The notes below the pieces were generated by a model. The model saw nothing but the letters and a program-made list of their open reading frames with translations. It ran no database searches and was not told where the DNA came from. The translations under genes were made by a program, and so were the position numbers. From positions 2,354,441-2,418,440 of the forward strand of contig VZSE01006608.1 of assembly GCA_013398275.1 (NCBI GenBank): a stretch of DNA of 64,000 bases. Direction: 5' to 3'. Origin of the DNA: Promerops cafer (lineage: Eukaryota; Chordata; Aves; Passeriformes; Nectariniidae). Positions 13,701-28,700 of the stretch are shown one piece after another (the stretch's first letter is position 1; each line of letters starts with the position of its first letter).

Positions 13701-16700
13701 CAGAAGTTATGTTTACGAGAAGGCTGATGCCAGAAGTCACCAAGACCTTTGTGTTGACTTTCCATTAGCCCTGACTGTTGTGCTGCTGGAGCTATCCTGT
13801 CACAGGGGACCCAGGATAGTGTCTCTTCACAGCCCTGTGCAGTGCCAGACAGACTTGCCAGATTGCCCTGTGCTACCTCAGAAATCTGTAACACAACACT
13901 ACATTGAACGCTGTAGATCTACCCAAGGAAGACTGAAGAATTTAAATTCTTTTACACTTCCCTCAAGAGATGTAAAATACACAGATACATTGTTTTTTCA
14001 TTCCTCTCCCTGTTTTGCCCTGTTGAATATCATATCACATGCAATTTGATGAAATTTGACATATCTAGTGGGAAGCTGAGGCCTAAATCAGTTGATTACA
14101 GTTCAGTTTGTCATTAACCCATGTTCACCTAGTAAGTAGCGATTGTGTCATCAGAAAAGGTGAATCATATTTTGGCAACTTGATCAATGAAGCCAAGTAG
14201 TGAATAAACTCTTAAGGTTGAATTGTACTTTCAGTGTTGCAGGTGACATTGTTTTATCATTGTCAGTGGTCTCTTTTCTGTGTCTGAGTCTGAAAAGTGT
14301 TCACAGTTTTGCTTTCCTTGGAAGTGTGGCCTACAAAAAAAAAGGCCACAGTAGTGACAGGGGTAGGAGAAAGGGACAGTGGTACTATCACAACCTGAGG
14401 CTCAGGGTGTCAGCTAGAGTGGAGTGTCTGTGGGCCAACACAGGGAACTCAAGTCACAATTAATAGAATTTATTCTTTATTGTTGACTTAATGTTTGTAT
14501 TTAAGAATAAAGATTTTTAGGCCTGAATGCAATCTCCTTTCACTCATTTAACAGAAAGATTGACGTGGGTATATAGTTTAAGATAGTGTAGATTCCCACT
14601 AGTCAATGGAGACAAATAGATACATCCTTATCTCTGTTGACTGGGGAGAGAATGTGGCCTCTCAACTTAGTCATTGCTTTTTGTTTTGCTAGCACAAGGG
14701 GTTTTTTTGGTTAATACAAAGGAAAGCAGAATCTTTGGACATTCAGTCCTGTCCTTCAAGGTGTTCCCCTTACATATTAGATACTGATGTAAGTTAATTT
14801 CTGTCAGCTCCATGATCTGCAGGTCACATTATAAAGCAAGACAATGCTGGACATCCCTTTCTCATTTGTAATTCCTCCATAAGAAGTAAAATGTGTAATG
14901 GCAGATAGCTAAAACATTTTAGAAAGTAGCAAGTTTGCTGTCAGTTGGAGGGATGTTACTTTTTGCATTAAATGTATGCAATGTTTATTTTACATTCTCA
15001 TGACAATTTAATCTTCTAGTTTCAGTTGGAAAAGGTTCCTTCTGAATAAGTCTCTGGTGTCCCCATTTAAACCAAAGTGTCATCATAAAATGTTCTCAGC
15101 AAAATGGCATTACTTTATTAAACATGAAAACCATTTCCTAATGCATTTTGTAATTCTTTTGTTACCATTGAAACCAGGTGGTACAAGCTAATGTTATATA
15201 GTTTTGATCATAGGAAAGATACCATGTAATACTAAGATGAGATGGGAGCCCAATTAATAGTGTAACTAAATTATTCCTTTTGACATCCCATCCACAGAAT
15301 ACTTTCTAATGGATTATGATTTAGACTATCAAGAAGTAGCTATTTTGCTATTTCTTGTCACAAAACATCAAGGGGGATTACAAAATCCTGTAGCTGATTA
15401 ATCTTATTAATTCAAATAAGACCTATTTCATTACAGTTTTATGATGTCCATCATTAAAGCTTTTATACTTGCTGCTTGTATCCTAATGATATAGTTGAAA
15501 CCAGCACTGCATCAAAAAATGTAGTACAGTATCATTTCTGAGTCATCTGTCACACTGGTGCCTGGCTTGGTCATCAGCTGTCCTTCAGCAGCCCGTGGGA
15601 AGTGATGGAGTGAACTCCTTCATATCCTGCTGGGGAGATGGCAGCATTACCAAAAGTGTCAGGGCTGACACTCCTTCAGTTGTCAAGAGACAAAGGACAC
15701 AAACTGAGTGGGCACATACACTGCAGGCTTGGAGGTCAGGCCCTGTGTGCTGCCTGGGCAGGGAGGGGAGCAGATGTTGCTGTTATAGCATAGTAGTACA
15801 GCTACTAAGAGTTCCTTTCTTCTTCAAGGAGAACACTTTCACCAGCTCTCTAAACCAGCCACTCTCACAAGCATTTGAAGTTGGAAAAAGTTTCTGATTA
15901 GACAGGTTGGTTGTGAGAGCCTGTTTGAGGATGTCCAAGTGTCACAGAAGCACTCTCCTCTGATAGATCCATCCTAAGCAGTCTCTTCCCCTTGCCCCCT
16001 TGATAAGGGTACTCTAGATAATCCTAAGTAGAAACAGCTGGTTCCATGAACACCTGTGTGTCAGTGTAGCTGTAGCCCTCAGTTGAACTGCCCCTACTCC
16101 CATGTTATCTCTGGGAGATAACACAGTCTCATTCCCTTTCTGCCACCAGCTCCTACACGTATATAATTAACTTCTCACCTATATCAGTGATACATTTATT
16201 ACTCGCCTGTCTTGTCCTGCTATTCACATCATTGATTAAAATAAAAAGCAAAACTCCACCTGTCCACTGCTTCAGAGGAGACACGAATGAGGTTAATGTT
16301 ATTTGTCTCAAATGAGGAGCCCTCATGGGGCTGTAGGTGAGATTCTTAGTGATTACACCCTTGTATGGCATATAACTGAATTACAGCCTATCCTTAGAGT
16401 GAAGAGTGTCCTGGGAAATTACATCAATTGGGATACTAGAAGGGTTTAGGTATATATTTTGTGTCCTCTTTCAAATAGATCAGCAGATTTTTATTTGTGA
16501 TTGTATTTTTAGACCAGGCTTATTGATTTTATGCCTTTTGGTGTTTCTCTGAGATTAAGAGGTAAGAAACAAGTGCTTTTCTGTTGTATAGGAAAGTGAA
16601 ATTTTTCAAATGCTCAGTGTGTTGCCTTCTTCACTCATTCAGACTCAAGTGAATGACACATAAGGAGAGGTCCTCTGAGGTTAGAGGTCTTTGAACTCAT

Positions 16701-19700
16701 TAATATTAGCCATCATTCATTTTTGTGACACTCTTCTCACAATGAATTCTATGCTTTGGCAAAGGGATGATTTTTAAAGTAGATCAAAAGCTCTGTGTTT
16801 CACAGTACAGCCTGCACAAGAAGGCATCCCGGGCACAAACAGGAGCATTGGGTGCTGGAAAACTGCTATTGCTTTGCCTAATGCCAGCAAAAATAATGGG
16901 GAGTGGCAGTCCCTGGAGCAACCTTCTCTTGGTAAATCTACAGCTGTCCTCTGCCTTGCTAAAGGATTAAGGAAGGTCATTCTTGTGTTCTCTAAATTAT
17001 ATTCAAGACAAAACCATCACAACACACTGTAGACACATTTGTTACTTGTTTTTTCTTAGTCTGGGAGGAATCCAAGGATATTTGCAGTCTTCAGGAAAAA
17101 ATCAGCCAGACCAAACCAAACAAAAAAAGCAAACAAAGAAGTCCACCCTACCAGCTTTTCTGTGTTTTTAAATCTTGGGGAATAGCTTTCCCTAGCTAAA
17201 AGGAGGGAAAATGTGTTAGAGGCAAATCTGAGGCAATTTATTTGATTCTTAATAAGTATGTACACAATTATTTTTAGAAATTTTTAGAAAGTATGTGCAC
17301 CTTTCTTCTCCACTTAAGAATTTTTCCAGGTGTTTGAGAAGGGTGATCAAATGAGTAAAGCCTCTGGAATCTGTAGTCACTTTTGCAAATCTTAGCCATC
17401 ACTTGGATCTGAGCAATGAATTGGGAATGTAAATATAGCTCTAAATGGTTAAGAAATTTTCTACATTTCAGACCAAGGAAATAAATAGACCCTGAGGTCT
17501 CTATTTGCAAACAATATACTTTATCGTCTTCAACTCTGTTTCTTTAATTCTTGCTATTCCTGTAAAGTATCTTACTTTACCAGATATGCCGTAGGAGTAT
17601 TGAACTTATATATTCAAAACCAAAATCCCAGCTGACATTTATTTCTGCAAAACCTTGATGTCTTTAGCCCTGGGGCATACTTTCTCAATGTAGTTTTAAT
17701 TTGCTACAATTGACAGTTTGTGAATTATATTTTCTGAAGTGGTTCTGTATACACAGACAAAGCATGCCTTCTGTTTCTTGCTGCAGAATGAATACCTTTA
17801 CGAAGGTGTTGATGCAAGAGTTATAGAATACGAGGACAACAGGCCCCTCCTAGATATGTTCCTGCAGAAACCAATGGGTTTATTGTCTCTGCTGGATGAG
17901 GAAAGTCGATTCCCACAAGCAACAGATCAGACACTTGTAGGTAAGTGTATGGTTCATTTCACAGTTTTACAGCTTGTCTTCTGTTTGATTTCTGTTTGGC
18001 ATGTGTGGTTCAGACTACATGCTAGTTATGCTTTTAGTGAGCCCCCATTTCAGTGTCACAGTGTGTTTGAGGGAGACATGCATGCTGGGATGGTTGTGTC
18101 CTTCAAGTTCATAGAGAAACTTCAAGAGGACAAATGAACCTAAGCTGCTGATCCAGGTTTCAAGTTCTGCCGCCTTCAGGAATTTTTTTCTGCAGAGCTT
18201 GAGAAGTAAAGATCAAACTGAGTTAAAACTCTAGGTTCATAGACCAAGAACACTGTGTGCAAAGTTCAGTTGTGTTCAGCTCTGAGATTTTTGATGAGCA
18301 GTATCTGAGCAAGAAGTTTCATACTTTTTAAGAGTAAAGACTGCAAACATGGTTCAATGCCTTTCGGCAAATTATGCTTTCTGAATGTTTTCTATTCACA
18401 ATTAAAATTAAAACACCTAAAGTCATTCTAATTCAGATCCTGAATATTTCAGTGCTATTGAGTAGCTGCAATTACCATTGACTTCATTATTTCAGTGGTA
18501 TTTCTGTGCAGATAAATCCTGGTTTTACTCATTTTTGAATGTGAAGTGTCAGATTAGAGTTTTAGCCAACACCCAGTCAGAAAACCTAATAACATCCAAT
18601 AACAATGCCCATGTTAAAGCAATTATATGAGCTTGTGGTTCTTTTATCCTCATGCTTTTTAGTCTAACGTATGGAAACACTCAATCAATCAGTAAATGTT
18701 TCCTCACAACTCCTCAAGGAATCCTTAGGAAAGATTTCTGCATTGTTTCGTATATTTAGATCAAAATCTTGGAAAGGCCAGCTCTGGAAGTGTTCAAAAC
18801 ACATGTGGATATGGCACCTGGGGACATGGCTTAGTGGTGAACAGAGTGGTGCTGGATTAAGGGTTGGACTCAATGATCTTAGACATCTTTTCCTACCTTA
18901 ATGAATCTCTGATTCCATTATTTTCTGAGGTTGCACATTAAAAAATTGGAAAAAAGTAAGTAACTTGTCCGAGAGCTCCCATATTCTCTGTCCAGTGTCT
19001 TTTGTTACAAGACCATTATGGTATCTCTGTTCTTGAAGACATCAGTGTCTGTTTTGAGCCTCTGCATTGGCTGAGAAGTCAGGAAATCTCCTTGAAGGGA
19101 TACAGCTTCAGAAGAGAATGATTGTACAGTAACTCCAGTAAGATAAGCTATGTGTTTCCTTTCAGAAAAATTTGAAGATAATTTGAAATCAAAATATTTT
19201 TGGAGACCCAAAAGAGTAGACCTAACCTTTGGAATTTATCATTATGCAGGAAAGGTAAGACACCTGATGATGTTAGTTGGGGATTGTGGAATGGTAGGGC
19301 TGGAAGGAAGTAGAAGAGGTCAACTGGGTTGGTTCTCAACAGTTGTCTCTTCAGTCCAGACATGGGAATGTTGGCAGTGCCTTACATATCAAAAGTAAAT
19401 TGAAAAGTTATCATCCCTCATTTTAAAAAAAGCAATAGCAGGAGTGTATTTTTCTTAAATGTCACCAAGTAAATGAGCTGACTGTATTATAGAAGACCCA
19501 AAACATAACTGGTATGTAATGCAACTCAGTGCTCTTCCCCTTAGCTCCTCAAAGCCCTGCACCATGCTTGTTCCCACTTTCTAACCAGGACCCAGCTCCA
19601 TTCTTTCTACGACCTCCTACACACCATCAGCCTTTCTTAGTTCTGTACTTTGTCATCAGCCAGACAGGGAGTGCAGGCCCTGCTTCCTGCTTCATTCCAC

Positions 19701-22700
19701 GAGCAGCATCCCTCCTTCCCGTACAAGGAGACTGCTGCACGTGCTGTGCAAACGCAGGAGGAGCTGCTGTTACACTGCAGCAGGATGACACTGGTCACCT
19801 GAACCTGCCTTGGGAAAGCAGGAGCTGCCACCTCCTTCTGAGCTCTTCTAAAGGCTACAGAGTGAGCACTGATGTCTCACATGGGAAACCGTGCTGGGTC
19901 TGTGCAGTGCTGGAGCAGCTGGCCTGGGAAGAGACAAATACTGCCAATCAGCTGATGGAAAATACCTTACCCCTTAGGTAAGACAGCCAGCTACAAAAAC
20001 CCTCTTGGAACTCCCCTGAACCTCATCTCCTGCTGAGTTGCATTTCACCAGCATAGCATAACTCACTGCAAGGAGTGGAAAGTCAGGTCTCCCTCTACCA
20101 TTCCTGCTACCAGCCACTGAAGATGGGGAATTACACCAGTGCCCCATCAAAAAATGCTTCAAAAAACTCTTTCATTACAAAGTTTCTTCTGCTGTCTGTC
20201 TCCATTGCTGCCTTGTAAATTCATTACCCCTAATCCAGTTTACTGTGGAACTGGAGAACAATTTATTTCCTCTTCCTTTACAAGTCTTTTTCATCATTTA
20301 AGAACATTGCTGAGTTGTTTTGTGATGGGTTTTTCTAAATTAGGTATCCCAGTCTCTTCTACCCTTCTTGACAGGTCAAGTTTTCTTGTGAATCCCTTAG
20401 ACCATCAAGATAGAACCCTGAAGTTACATTTTGAATTAGGTACACCATTCTTGGAATTTTTAGAGAGATTTCAATTGCCAATATGCAGTTTGTGATTCTA
20501 CAAACTTCCTCTAAAATTAATACAGCGATCCCTAGGAAGAGTGTTAAGTCCTGGGTCCAGTACAGCATAATATGAATAGCCCAGAAAGACTGTACAGTTA
20601 TATGGGTAATCCTGTGTGATGTGGTTGAAATCAAGTGCATTGTTAATTGTGCATTAGCACATGTACAGGTGCAAAGGAGGACTGCAATACACTTGTCCTG
20701 GTGATAAATCCACTACCTGCACTAGGAAAAATAAATGTATCAAGCTACTTTGGAATGATAGATTTGCTTTTAGTGATTTGCATCATATCTCAGTATTGAA
20801 AAGGTAGAACTTCCAGTGATCAAAAAAAAAAAGACATGAGAGTGATGGCTGAAAAACTATTTGTGTATCTTGTTAAAGTAAAAGCCCTATTCCAGAAAGC
20901 TTAAATTTACGATTACTTTTCAAAACCCAAGACGTATAAATGCACTTTTTAAACAGGTTCTATATAATGCGAGTGGATTCCTAGCCAAAAATAGAGATAC
21001 TCTGCCAGCTGATATTGTGCTGCTACTGCGATCATCTGAAAACAACCTGACGCGGCAGCTGGTAACTCACCCTCTCACAAAAACAGGTATTGCTGTTGTG
21101 GTGATCTTCTTAGTTTTCTCCAGCCTTCGTGATGACCACTGCTAGGTTTCATATGACCACTCAGTGATGACATTATACACTTCGTGGCTTCACTTTTCAA
21201 CCATGGAATCTATACTGAATGGAGCTGCAGCCCTCTGAACCTGCAGGGGAGGGATTGGTCTGGTCAAGTGACAAGGAACTAGTAGAGACTTTTTCCAGGG
21301 TCCTATCTTCAGGGTAGGGAATCAAGATAGGAGTGGAGTGCATCTCTAAAGCTGAGGACTGAGCAGGAAGGATCAGGTAAGTCACTAGCCTGTTTTGGAC
21401 AATGCATATATAAATTGCCTCAGTGCAATTTATCTCTAGGTGGTAGAGAACAAAGGAGGCTCCTAACATCTGCTGCAAAGACTGAGAAGACACTCCCCTA
21501 TTTTCAGTATTAGAGCTCTTTACAATAGGTAATTGGTGGGGTCCTTGTAGTAAGCTCTTCCTCAAGAAATTTGTAAGTAGAGGTAGAGGAATAAAACTGG
21601 CTCTACAGAAATTACTCCTAAATTTGCATATTATTTGAACTATGTCCTTGCAAAGTGTGCTGCCTTCCACTGCAGGATGATGGATAAGTCTCCTTACAAC
21701 CAGTTTGTTATTGTGTTGTAGTACTCCCTGTGTGATGGCATTGATGCCATACAGTAAGTACTTTACAACATTACTTTCTTGTACAAGTACATGGGAGACA
21801 TATTTCTAGCAGAAGAGAAAAGCTAAATTGGAAGAGCCTAATGGAAATGAAAATGTTATCATAACTTACAGAAGCTGAGGTTTTGGCAAGGCTTTTGTTC
21901 TTTACAAAGGGAGCTTTGCTATTAGAATACAAAATTTGGTCTTGGAATTTTATTCTAAGTGAGTGTTCCTGGGAAAGCACAGAGCTCAATGCCCTTGCCT
22001 GAACTTTTTGATTTGTTGATATCTGCTAATATACTAAACTATAATTTCCACAGAGTCCAAGTAAGCATCTAAATGGTTCCAAGAACTGATCCCAGGTCTT
22101 AATGTTTTGCAAGATAACTCTTAAGGCTGTTTTAGTCTTCTTGTGATATACTGTGAAATGCTGCATGTAGCATTTCAAAACTGACTCAAACCTTCCAGCT
22201 ATAGCCAACTAAAAGTTAGATTTCTGATCCATGTTATTTATCTAGAATCAGAGTAATTGCAGAGGTTTACCCAAACTCCAACCTATCTTGACTGTCTCAG
22301 GTGTTTCTCTTGGGATGGGAAAAATCTCCTCTGAAGGTGTCTCTCTCCACTGAATACAACAGGGATCCTGTAGACACCTCACTTTCAGTGACTTTTAAAG
22401 TTAGTTGTGAGTAATCCTCTCTTTTTCCTTCCCACCCTGTGATATTCAGTTGAACCCCAGGGAGGTTTAGGCCTTGATATCATCACATAATAGTAGATGC
22501 TTTACCATGACACATATTTGCAGCTGTTATTCCAACTCTTATCCACCTCTTCCTGATAGCAGCTGAGCGCAGAAAGATGTAGGTTCTCCCAGTGGAGAGA
22601 GAGATCTCAGAGGTGTTATGTTATTAGCAGAAGCAGTGGCAGCATGCAGCAATGGTTAGAGTTTATCAACACAGAGAGACATGATGGAAAGCTCAGCAGA

Positions 22701-25700
22701 ATTTTCATTATTCCTTGAAAAGACCAGTGTCTGTGTAAAGCATGCCAATGCACCTAGTCCTTCAAAGTCATCATAATGAAGATATTGCTTGGCTTAGAAT
22801 TCCAGAGTTAGAGACTTTGTCTGTGCTAGTAAACCAAACAGAGCCAGTGAGCAGTAGCTGAAACATTCCCACAGGGCTGCTCATTCTGATTACTGGTTAG
22901 AATGCCTCCCTGGGACAGTTTTGGTCCATGTCAGCTAGTAGCCTCCCAGGAACACCCAGCCACACTTCAGAGAAAGGACAGTAGAGTTTAGGTGTATAAT
23001 CTTGAGTCATGCCGCATCACTTTTCCTCGGGGCCAGAGAAGGGTATTAGCACATTTTTCTTTAACTAATATGTAGCATTAGAACTAGAATAGTACAGTAA
23101 CAATCTTATGGTAAAACCACATCGGTGCTCTAAGTGGTATCTATCTTACCTTCTACAGCAGTCTGTTTGTTTATTCTTTTATCTAGTAGATGGTGTATAA
23201 GCTGAAGGAGAAAAAATCACCATGTTCTGTGTTCGTGCAATTTCTTCAGAGCTCATTCCATCCCAAGGGTTAAAGGGGAAATGAGGACACGCTCTGAAAA
23301 AGTTAATAACCTTCATAAATCGTATGGTTGCACTGGGGGCATGAATAAGGTGGTTCAGGATCGTTCTTAGTTTACATGAGATGTAAGCACTTTTGTAGGT
23401 TACTTTCTTTCATCTTCCCATAGGTAACCTGGCACATACCAAAAGCAAAACTACAATCAGTTATCAAATGTGGACCTCCCAAAAATCAATCAGTCATACA
23501 AAGGTAAGAAAACTGATTTTGTGATTCTGCATTGAAGCATTATTTAAACTAGAAAGGCAGTAGCTGTTTTGGTATTGAAAGTAAGCAAGTAACCCCTTCC
23601 TTGGTTTTTCTCCCTCTTCTATTTTCTTTTCTGTTTAGCTGGATATCTTTGTGTTGTGCAATTCATATTCCTTCCGTGAGGTAAAAACCTAACATTTCCC
23701 TTCTTTCTGGCTATAGTTTTATAACATCTTCAGGGGGAAAAGCTGTATTCCCAGCTGTATTGTAGCAAAAAGAGAAATTAAAATGATGGTGTGGAGTATA
23801 GCCACGTTCCTTAGAGAACTATCAAATTAACAGTGATGATGACATAACAGACAGGACCTCAGACATTGTCTGGTTATTTGTGACAGTTATTAGATGCTCT
23901 GTTACCAACTTGTGCCCTTTGTGTGTGTGAATGTTTGTGTATTGTGTAGCAAAGTACTGGTGTAACTGATTTGTGCTAGTGATTATGCTGTAACTTTTGC
24001 TGTTTAGAATACTTTTTAAGTTATTTATATTCTCTGAGGGGTGCTTTCTTGGGGCATTGGAAAGGGCACTACAGGCTAACTAAAGATAAAAAGTGTAATT
24101 TTTTTTCTTCATCTTCATAGAATGAAGCAGGAGATACTGGACATCATCCAAGAGAAACAACCAGCATGAAAACACAGACAGTTGCTTCTTATTTTAGAGT
24201 AAGATGTCAGATCTTTTAATAAATATTTCTAGAGTACAACAGATATTTATTGTTTACTTTTTGAAATGCACCTGCTGAGTTAGAGTCAGTAGTGATCCAT
24301 TTAGAGTTTGTGAACTGCATATATGGTGCAGCAGTCTGTGCAGTACAAATATCTCGAGGAGATTATGATGTTTCATCTTTAACTGTACTTGATTACACAG
24401 CCACATTGCTGTCATGATGATGTATGACAATCAGTATTAATCTTTCACTTGCTTGTTTTTCCGCCAAAGAAGATAAAGGGAGATTGGACATTAGTGGTAT
24501 AGCATTTCCTTAAGAGTTTAAGAAAGAGGGCAAAGTTAATTGGAAGCAGGAGCTCCAGAGAAAGTTCTTGATGGTCATTGCACAGAGGCTGCCCAGAGTT
24601 CATCCTTATGGCTCCTTCAGCAGTGCTCTGGACCTTCCCAAGCACTGGCTGTGCTGCTGGTCCTAAAATAGCAAATAGCAGTGAAGAGCATCCTTTCCAT
24701 CCTTTCCATCCTTTCCTGGTGCAGAGTTGGTTCTGCTCTGAATTTCCAACTCTTGTTTAGTCATCTCTCCCAGCAAACCATAAAGTGGCTGAGGAGATGT
24801 TCATGATGAATTGGGCACACAGCTCAGAGGAATACCAAGTTTGCTGATGACACTAAATTGGGAGGAGCTGTCAACTCCCTTGAGAGCAGAGAGGCCCTCC
24901 AGGGAGACCTCAACAAATCAGAGGGCTGAGCAATCATCAACCATATGACCATTCAGAAAGACAATGGCCAAATTCTGCACCTGGGATGGGGCAGCTCTGG
25001 TTGTGTCTGGAGACTGTGTCTGGTGAGCAGTGCCACAGAAAGGGATCTGGGGGTCCTGGTCATTGGCAAGTTGAACATGAGCCAGCAGTGCCCTGGCAGC
25101 CAGGAGAGCCAGCCGTGTCCTGGGGGCATCAGGTACAGCCAGGCAAGGGAGGGGATTGTCCTGCTCTGCTCTGCACTGGGGCAGTCTCACCTCAAGTGCT
25201 AGGGGCAGTTCTGGGTGCCACAGTATAAAAAAGATATTAAACCAGAGAAGAGCATCCAAAGGAGGGCCATGAGGATGGTGAAAGGTCTGGGGGGCAGCCG
25301 TATGAGAAGCAGCTGAAGTCACTTGGTCTGTCCAGCCTGGAGAGGCTGAGGGGAGACCTCATTCTGACCTTCAACAACCTCATGAGGGGAAGAGGAGGGA
25401 CAGACACTGATGTCTTCACTCTTGTGACCATTGACAGTACATAAGGGAAGGGCACGAAGCTGAGTCGGGGAGATTTATGTTGGATATCAGGAAAAGGTTC
25501 TTCATCCAGAGGGTGGCTGGGCCCTGGAACCTGCTCTGCAGTGAAATGGTCACAGCACTAAGCCTGACAGAATTCCAGGAGTGTTGGACAATACTCTCAG
25601 GCACATGATGTGATTCTTTGGGTGTCTTGCGCAGGGCCAGGAGTTGGACTTGATGATCCTGATGAGTTCCTTCCAAGTCAATATATTCTATCATTTTATG

Positions 25701-28700
25701 ACCTGTAGGGGTTCACTTACATCTATGTCAGGACAATGAGGAGCCAGATCTCTCTTTTTTAAATACCATTGCACAGCTTTGTGGAGTGTGAAGGATAATT
25801 TCAGTTCAGGTATCATGGTGGTCCAAAGCTATATACTGTTTGAATATTCTAGATGGAAAAAAATATGGAATCTCATTCAAATTAGTGTCTATGATTCAGT
25901 GCATTATCAGCACTTCTAGCATCAGAGGCTGCAAATGATTTAATTATGTTCACACTTTTCTGATACTATTTTCTGTAGTGGACATCCTTGCTCAGATTAT
26001 GATAGCTAATGCTCTTAAATGAAAATTCACCTTCAGGCCCACTGGTTTACTCATACACAGAAATCTGTGGGTGACTGAGAAAAGCATATGCCACCTCAGA
26101 CTGCATGGAAAAAAATATATCCATTAGCGAGTCCTACTTGTTTGTGTTCAGTTGGCACACTGGTGATGGAGCTAATTAAGCACTTTACTCCATGGTGCAG
26201 CTTCTGTCCAGAATGGAATTGCACATTTTAATAGGAAACATATGGCCCTTGACGTCCTACACTGGTTTCATGTAACCAACCTACTGCTGAGCTGCATTAC
26301 CTCCTGGCTGCCTCTTTCTGTTGAGTCAGGTTGAATCTTGAGGAATGAGCCTCTTCATTTGTGTTTTAATAACATCCTCCCATGAAGCAATTTTTCAAAA
26401 CACCAGTCAAGGTTGTTTACGGTCAGATTCCCCTCAGCTGGCATGGGGAGCTACAGGCTGCATCCCTTGTGCTAGCCTGATACTCTGGTGAGGTGGGAAA
26501 AATGCAACTTTGGAATTGTGATCTTCCAGCTTTGCCCTCCTCGGAAGTTTCCTCTTGGCAAGGCAGTTGTAGTATCACCATCAGTCTATACAATGAACAG
26601 GACACACCAAGATCAGAGCAGTTCAACCAGCCCATCTTCTGGGGTAGCCTTAGTTTCCTCCAGTGTAATGAAGGAATTGAAATACTTACTGGCTTGCTGC
26701 TGTTCCACTTCCCTGGATGATTTACTCTCTGGGTGAACAAGGGTCTTCAAATAGGTGATAACAATATAAAGAAAAATGGCTGTAATTACCTAGCAAGGCT
26801 CCAAGATAAGCAAGTAAATGTAAGGAGTGTAAGTGTTCTGTCATATGCTGGACATCATGGAAATCTGGAGAATGTCCTGGATGAAATTTGGTACATTTAT
26901 TTGGAATCAGTGTTTCTCTCAAGTAGTATACACTAGTAGCTTTGAAAAGCTAGAATTGGTTTTGGGTCATTTACTTCATCTACTCTTAAAGTATCAGCTT
27001 AATGAAATGTAAATGGTTTTGGACATGATTCTGATCATATAAAATAAAATTCCAGCTACACATGGACCTATATACCAGTTTCATAAGTATCCTGGTGACA
27101 GATCTCTTGTTACTTTTTTGCAGTATTCTCTGATGGATTTGTTATCCAAAATGGTCGTTGGCCAGCCTCATTTTGTCAGGTGCATCAAGCCAAACAACGA
27201 CCGGCAGGCAAACAAGTTTGACAAAGAAAAGGTGTTGGTTCAGCTGCGTTACACGGGAATTCTGGAGACAGCACGGATTCGAAGACAGGGTTATTCACAT
27301 CGTATACTCTTTGCTAACTTCATAAAACGGTAACATCAGTGTGAAGAAGCTCTTTTCTCTCCTACAATTGCCATCCAGTGCTGGTTAAGCACCAGCAGTG
27401 TTTTTGGCATGGTCTTTGAAAAAAAATAAAAAGACATTTCCCGTGACAAAGAAGGTTATAGACTGGATGACCAAGCGTAGTTCAGGCACAAGATTAGTGA
27501 CCTGTTGTCGATGGGTAAGGAAAGATGATGAATCACAGAATGATTTTTCAGGCTCTCTGAGCTTTTGGGTAAAAATTTACTTGCTTATACTCTGCAAGTT
27601 TCTTCAAGGACTTGAATTTTAGAAATATATTACTTCAAATTAAAGAATTTGCAGCCACAGCATCCAAGGAACACCACAGTTTCTCTAGCTCCCAACCTCC
27701 AGCACTGTGCAACATCTGCTTGTGCAGGGTAGATGATAATTTGGGATTCCTAGTCTAGGGCTGAAAAGTCCATTGAGTGCATAGTGTTGTTAAAATATAA
27801 TTCCTAAGTATTAGTCACTTGTTAAGAAGCAGAGTAAAGAACTCAGTGTGGTTTTATTATTGCTTTAACTACCTTCTTCCTTCACCCCAAAAATCTGTAC
27901 TTCTCTCTTACAAATAAAGACCCTGAGTATTTGTCTCAATCAGAACAGAGTTGTGTGGAATGAAGATCAAAACTGGGAAGAAGCAAGCATCACCTATTCA
28001 GACAAGCACTTAAAAGAAATAGTGCACTAGAAACAGAGCTAGCAGCAGAGTGCTGCAGGTGCATGAGATGAGAGGGGAACAGCAAAGGGATGTTTTTAAA
28101 GCCCTGTTTCTGGAAAAAATAATCCTGGAACTGTTGCTGTTTTGGAAGAATGCAGCTTTTGGAAGAGTGCAGCATGGGAAAAGAGTTATCACTACAAGAT
28201 GTGCTGTAGCTTTTGGTGACAGCTTTTTATAAAACAAAAAACCAAACCAAACTTAACTGTTCAGGTAACATAGATAAAAGCAATAAACATAATGGGGTGG
28301 CTCTCTAGAGACCGTGCCCCTGATTACAGTGAGGCTGGGCAGATCTCTGGCACTGAAGATGTGGCCCTCAAAGGAAAAAGGATTTTTATTAAATGTATGT
28401 CTTATTTTGGGTTTGGGTTTTTTTTAGTAGTTGAGAGTTACAGGCAGACCTGAGATAATGGCACCATTATTTGGTTGTAATAAAAATAAGCCAATTGATT
28501 GTGTTTTACAAAAAGAAAAAAAAAGGGAATTGTAGGTGATAATGAATAAATCGACACTGTCTCTTTTTTATTTTTCCATGAACAAACTGTTACCATCATT
28601 TAAAGCTGGTAAACCCAGGCTTTGTGTTTAAGGGCTGAATAACAAGAAAAAAAAGCAGAATGTACTGTCAGGAAGCACACATAATTAATGTAATTTTCTT

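Larger units (their letters stand above)
10630..17786 (+). other. MYO3A intron (7.2 kb)
   Basis: Carries a reverse CR1 coding fragment near 11890-12260 and a GT-rich repeat at 12594-12623. The rest looks like ordinary intron. No further coding segment is needed for the reading frame. Confidence 0.6.
24199..27123 (+). other. MYO3A intron
   Basis: Holds a three-copy 9-bp repeat (24689-24715) and a long CR1 (24820-25702). From about 25710 to 27100 nothing was recognised. Confidence 0.6.

Noticed and set aside
16140..16370. Possible old LINE remnant in reverse orientation
   Set aside because: Only a vague resemblance to CR1 internal sequence, with no clear conserved peptide on translation.
19529..19981. 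150-codon open frame on the plus strand in a MYO3A intron
   Set aside because: Flanking exons are already in phase without it, and its length and phase do not fit a cassette. No known domain.
21197..21670. 157-codon open frame on the minus strand in a MYO3A intron
   Set aside because: No recognisable domain, no splice or promoter context, and composition like the surrounding intron. Judged chance.
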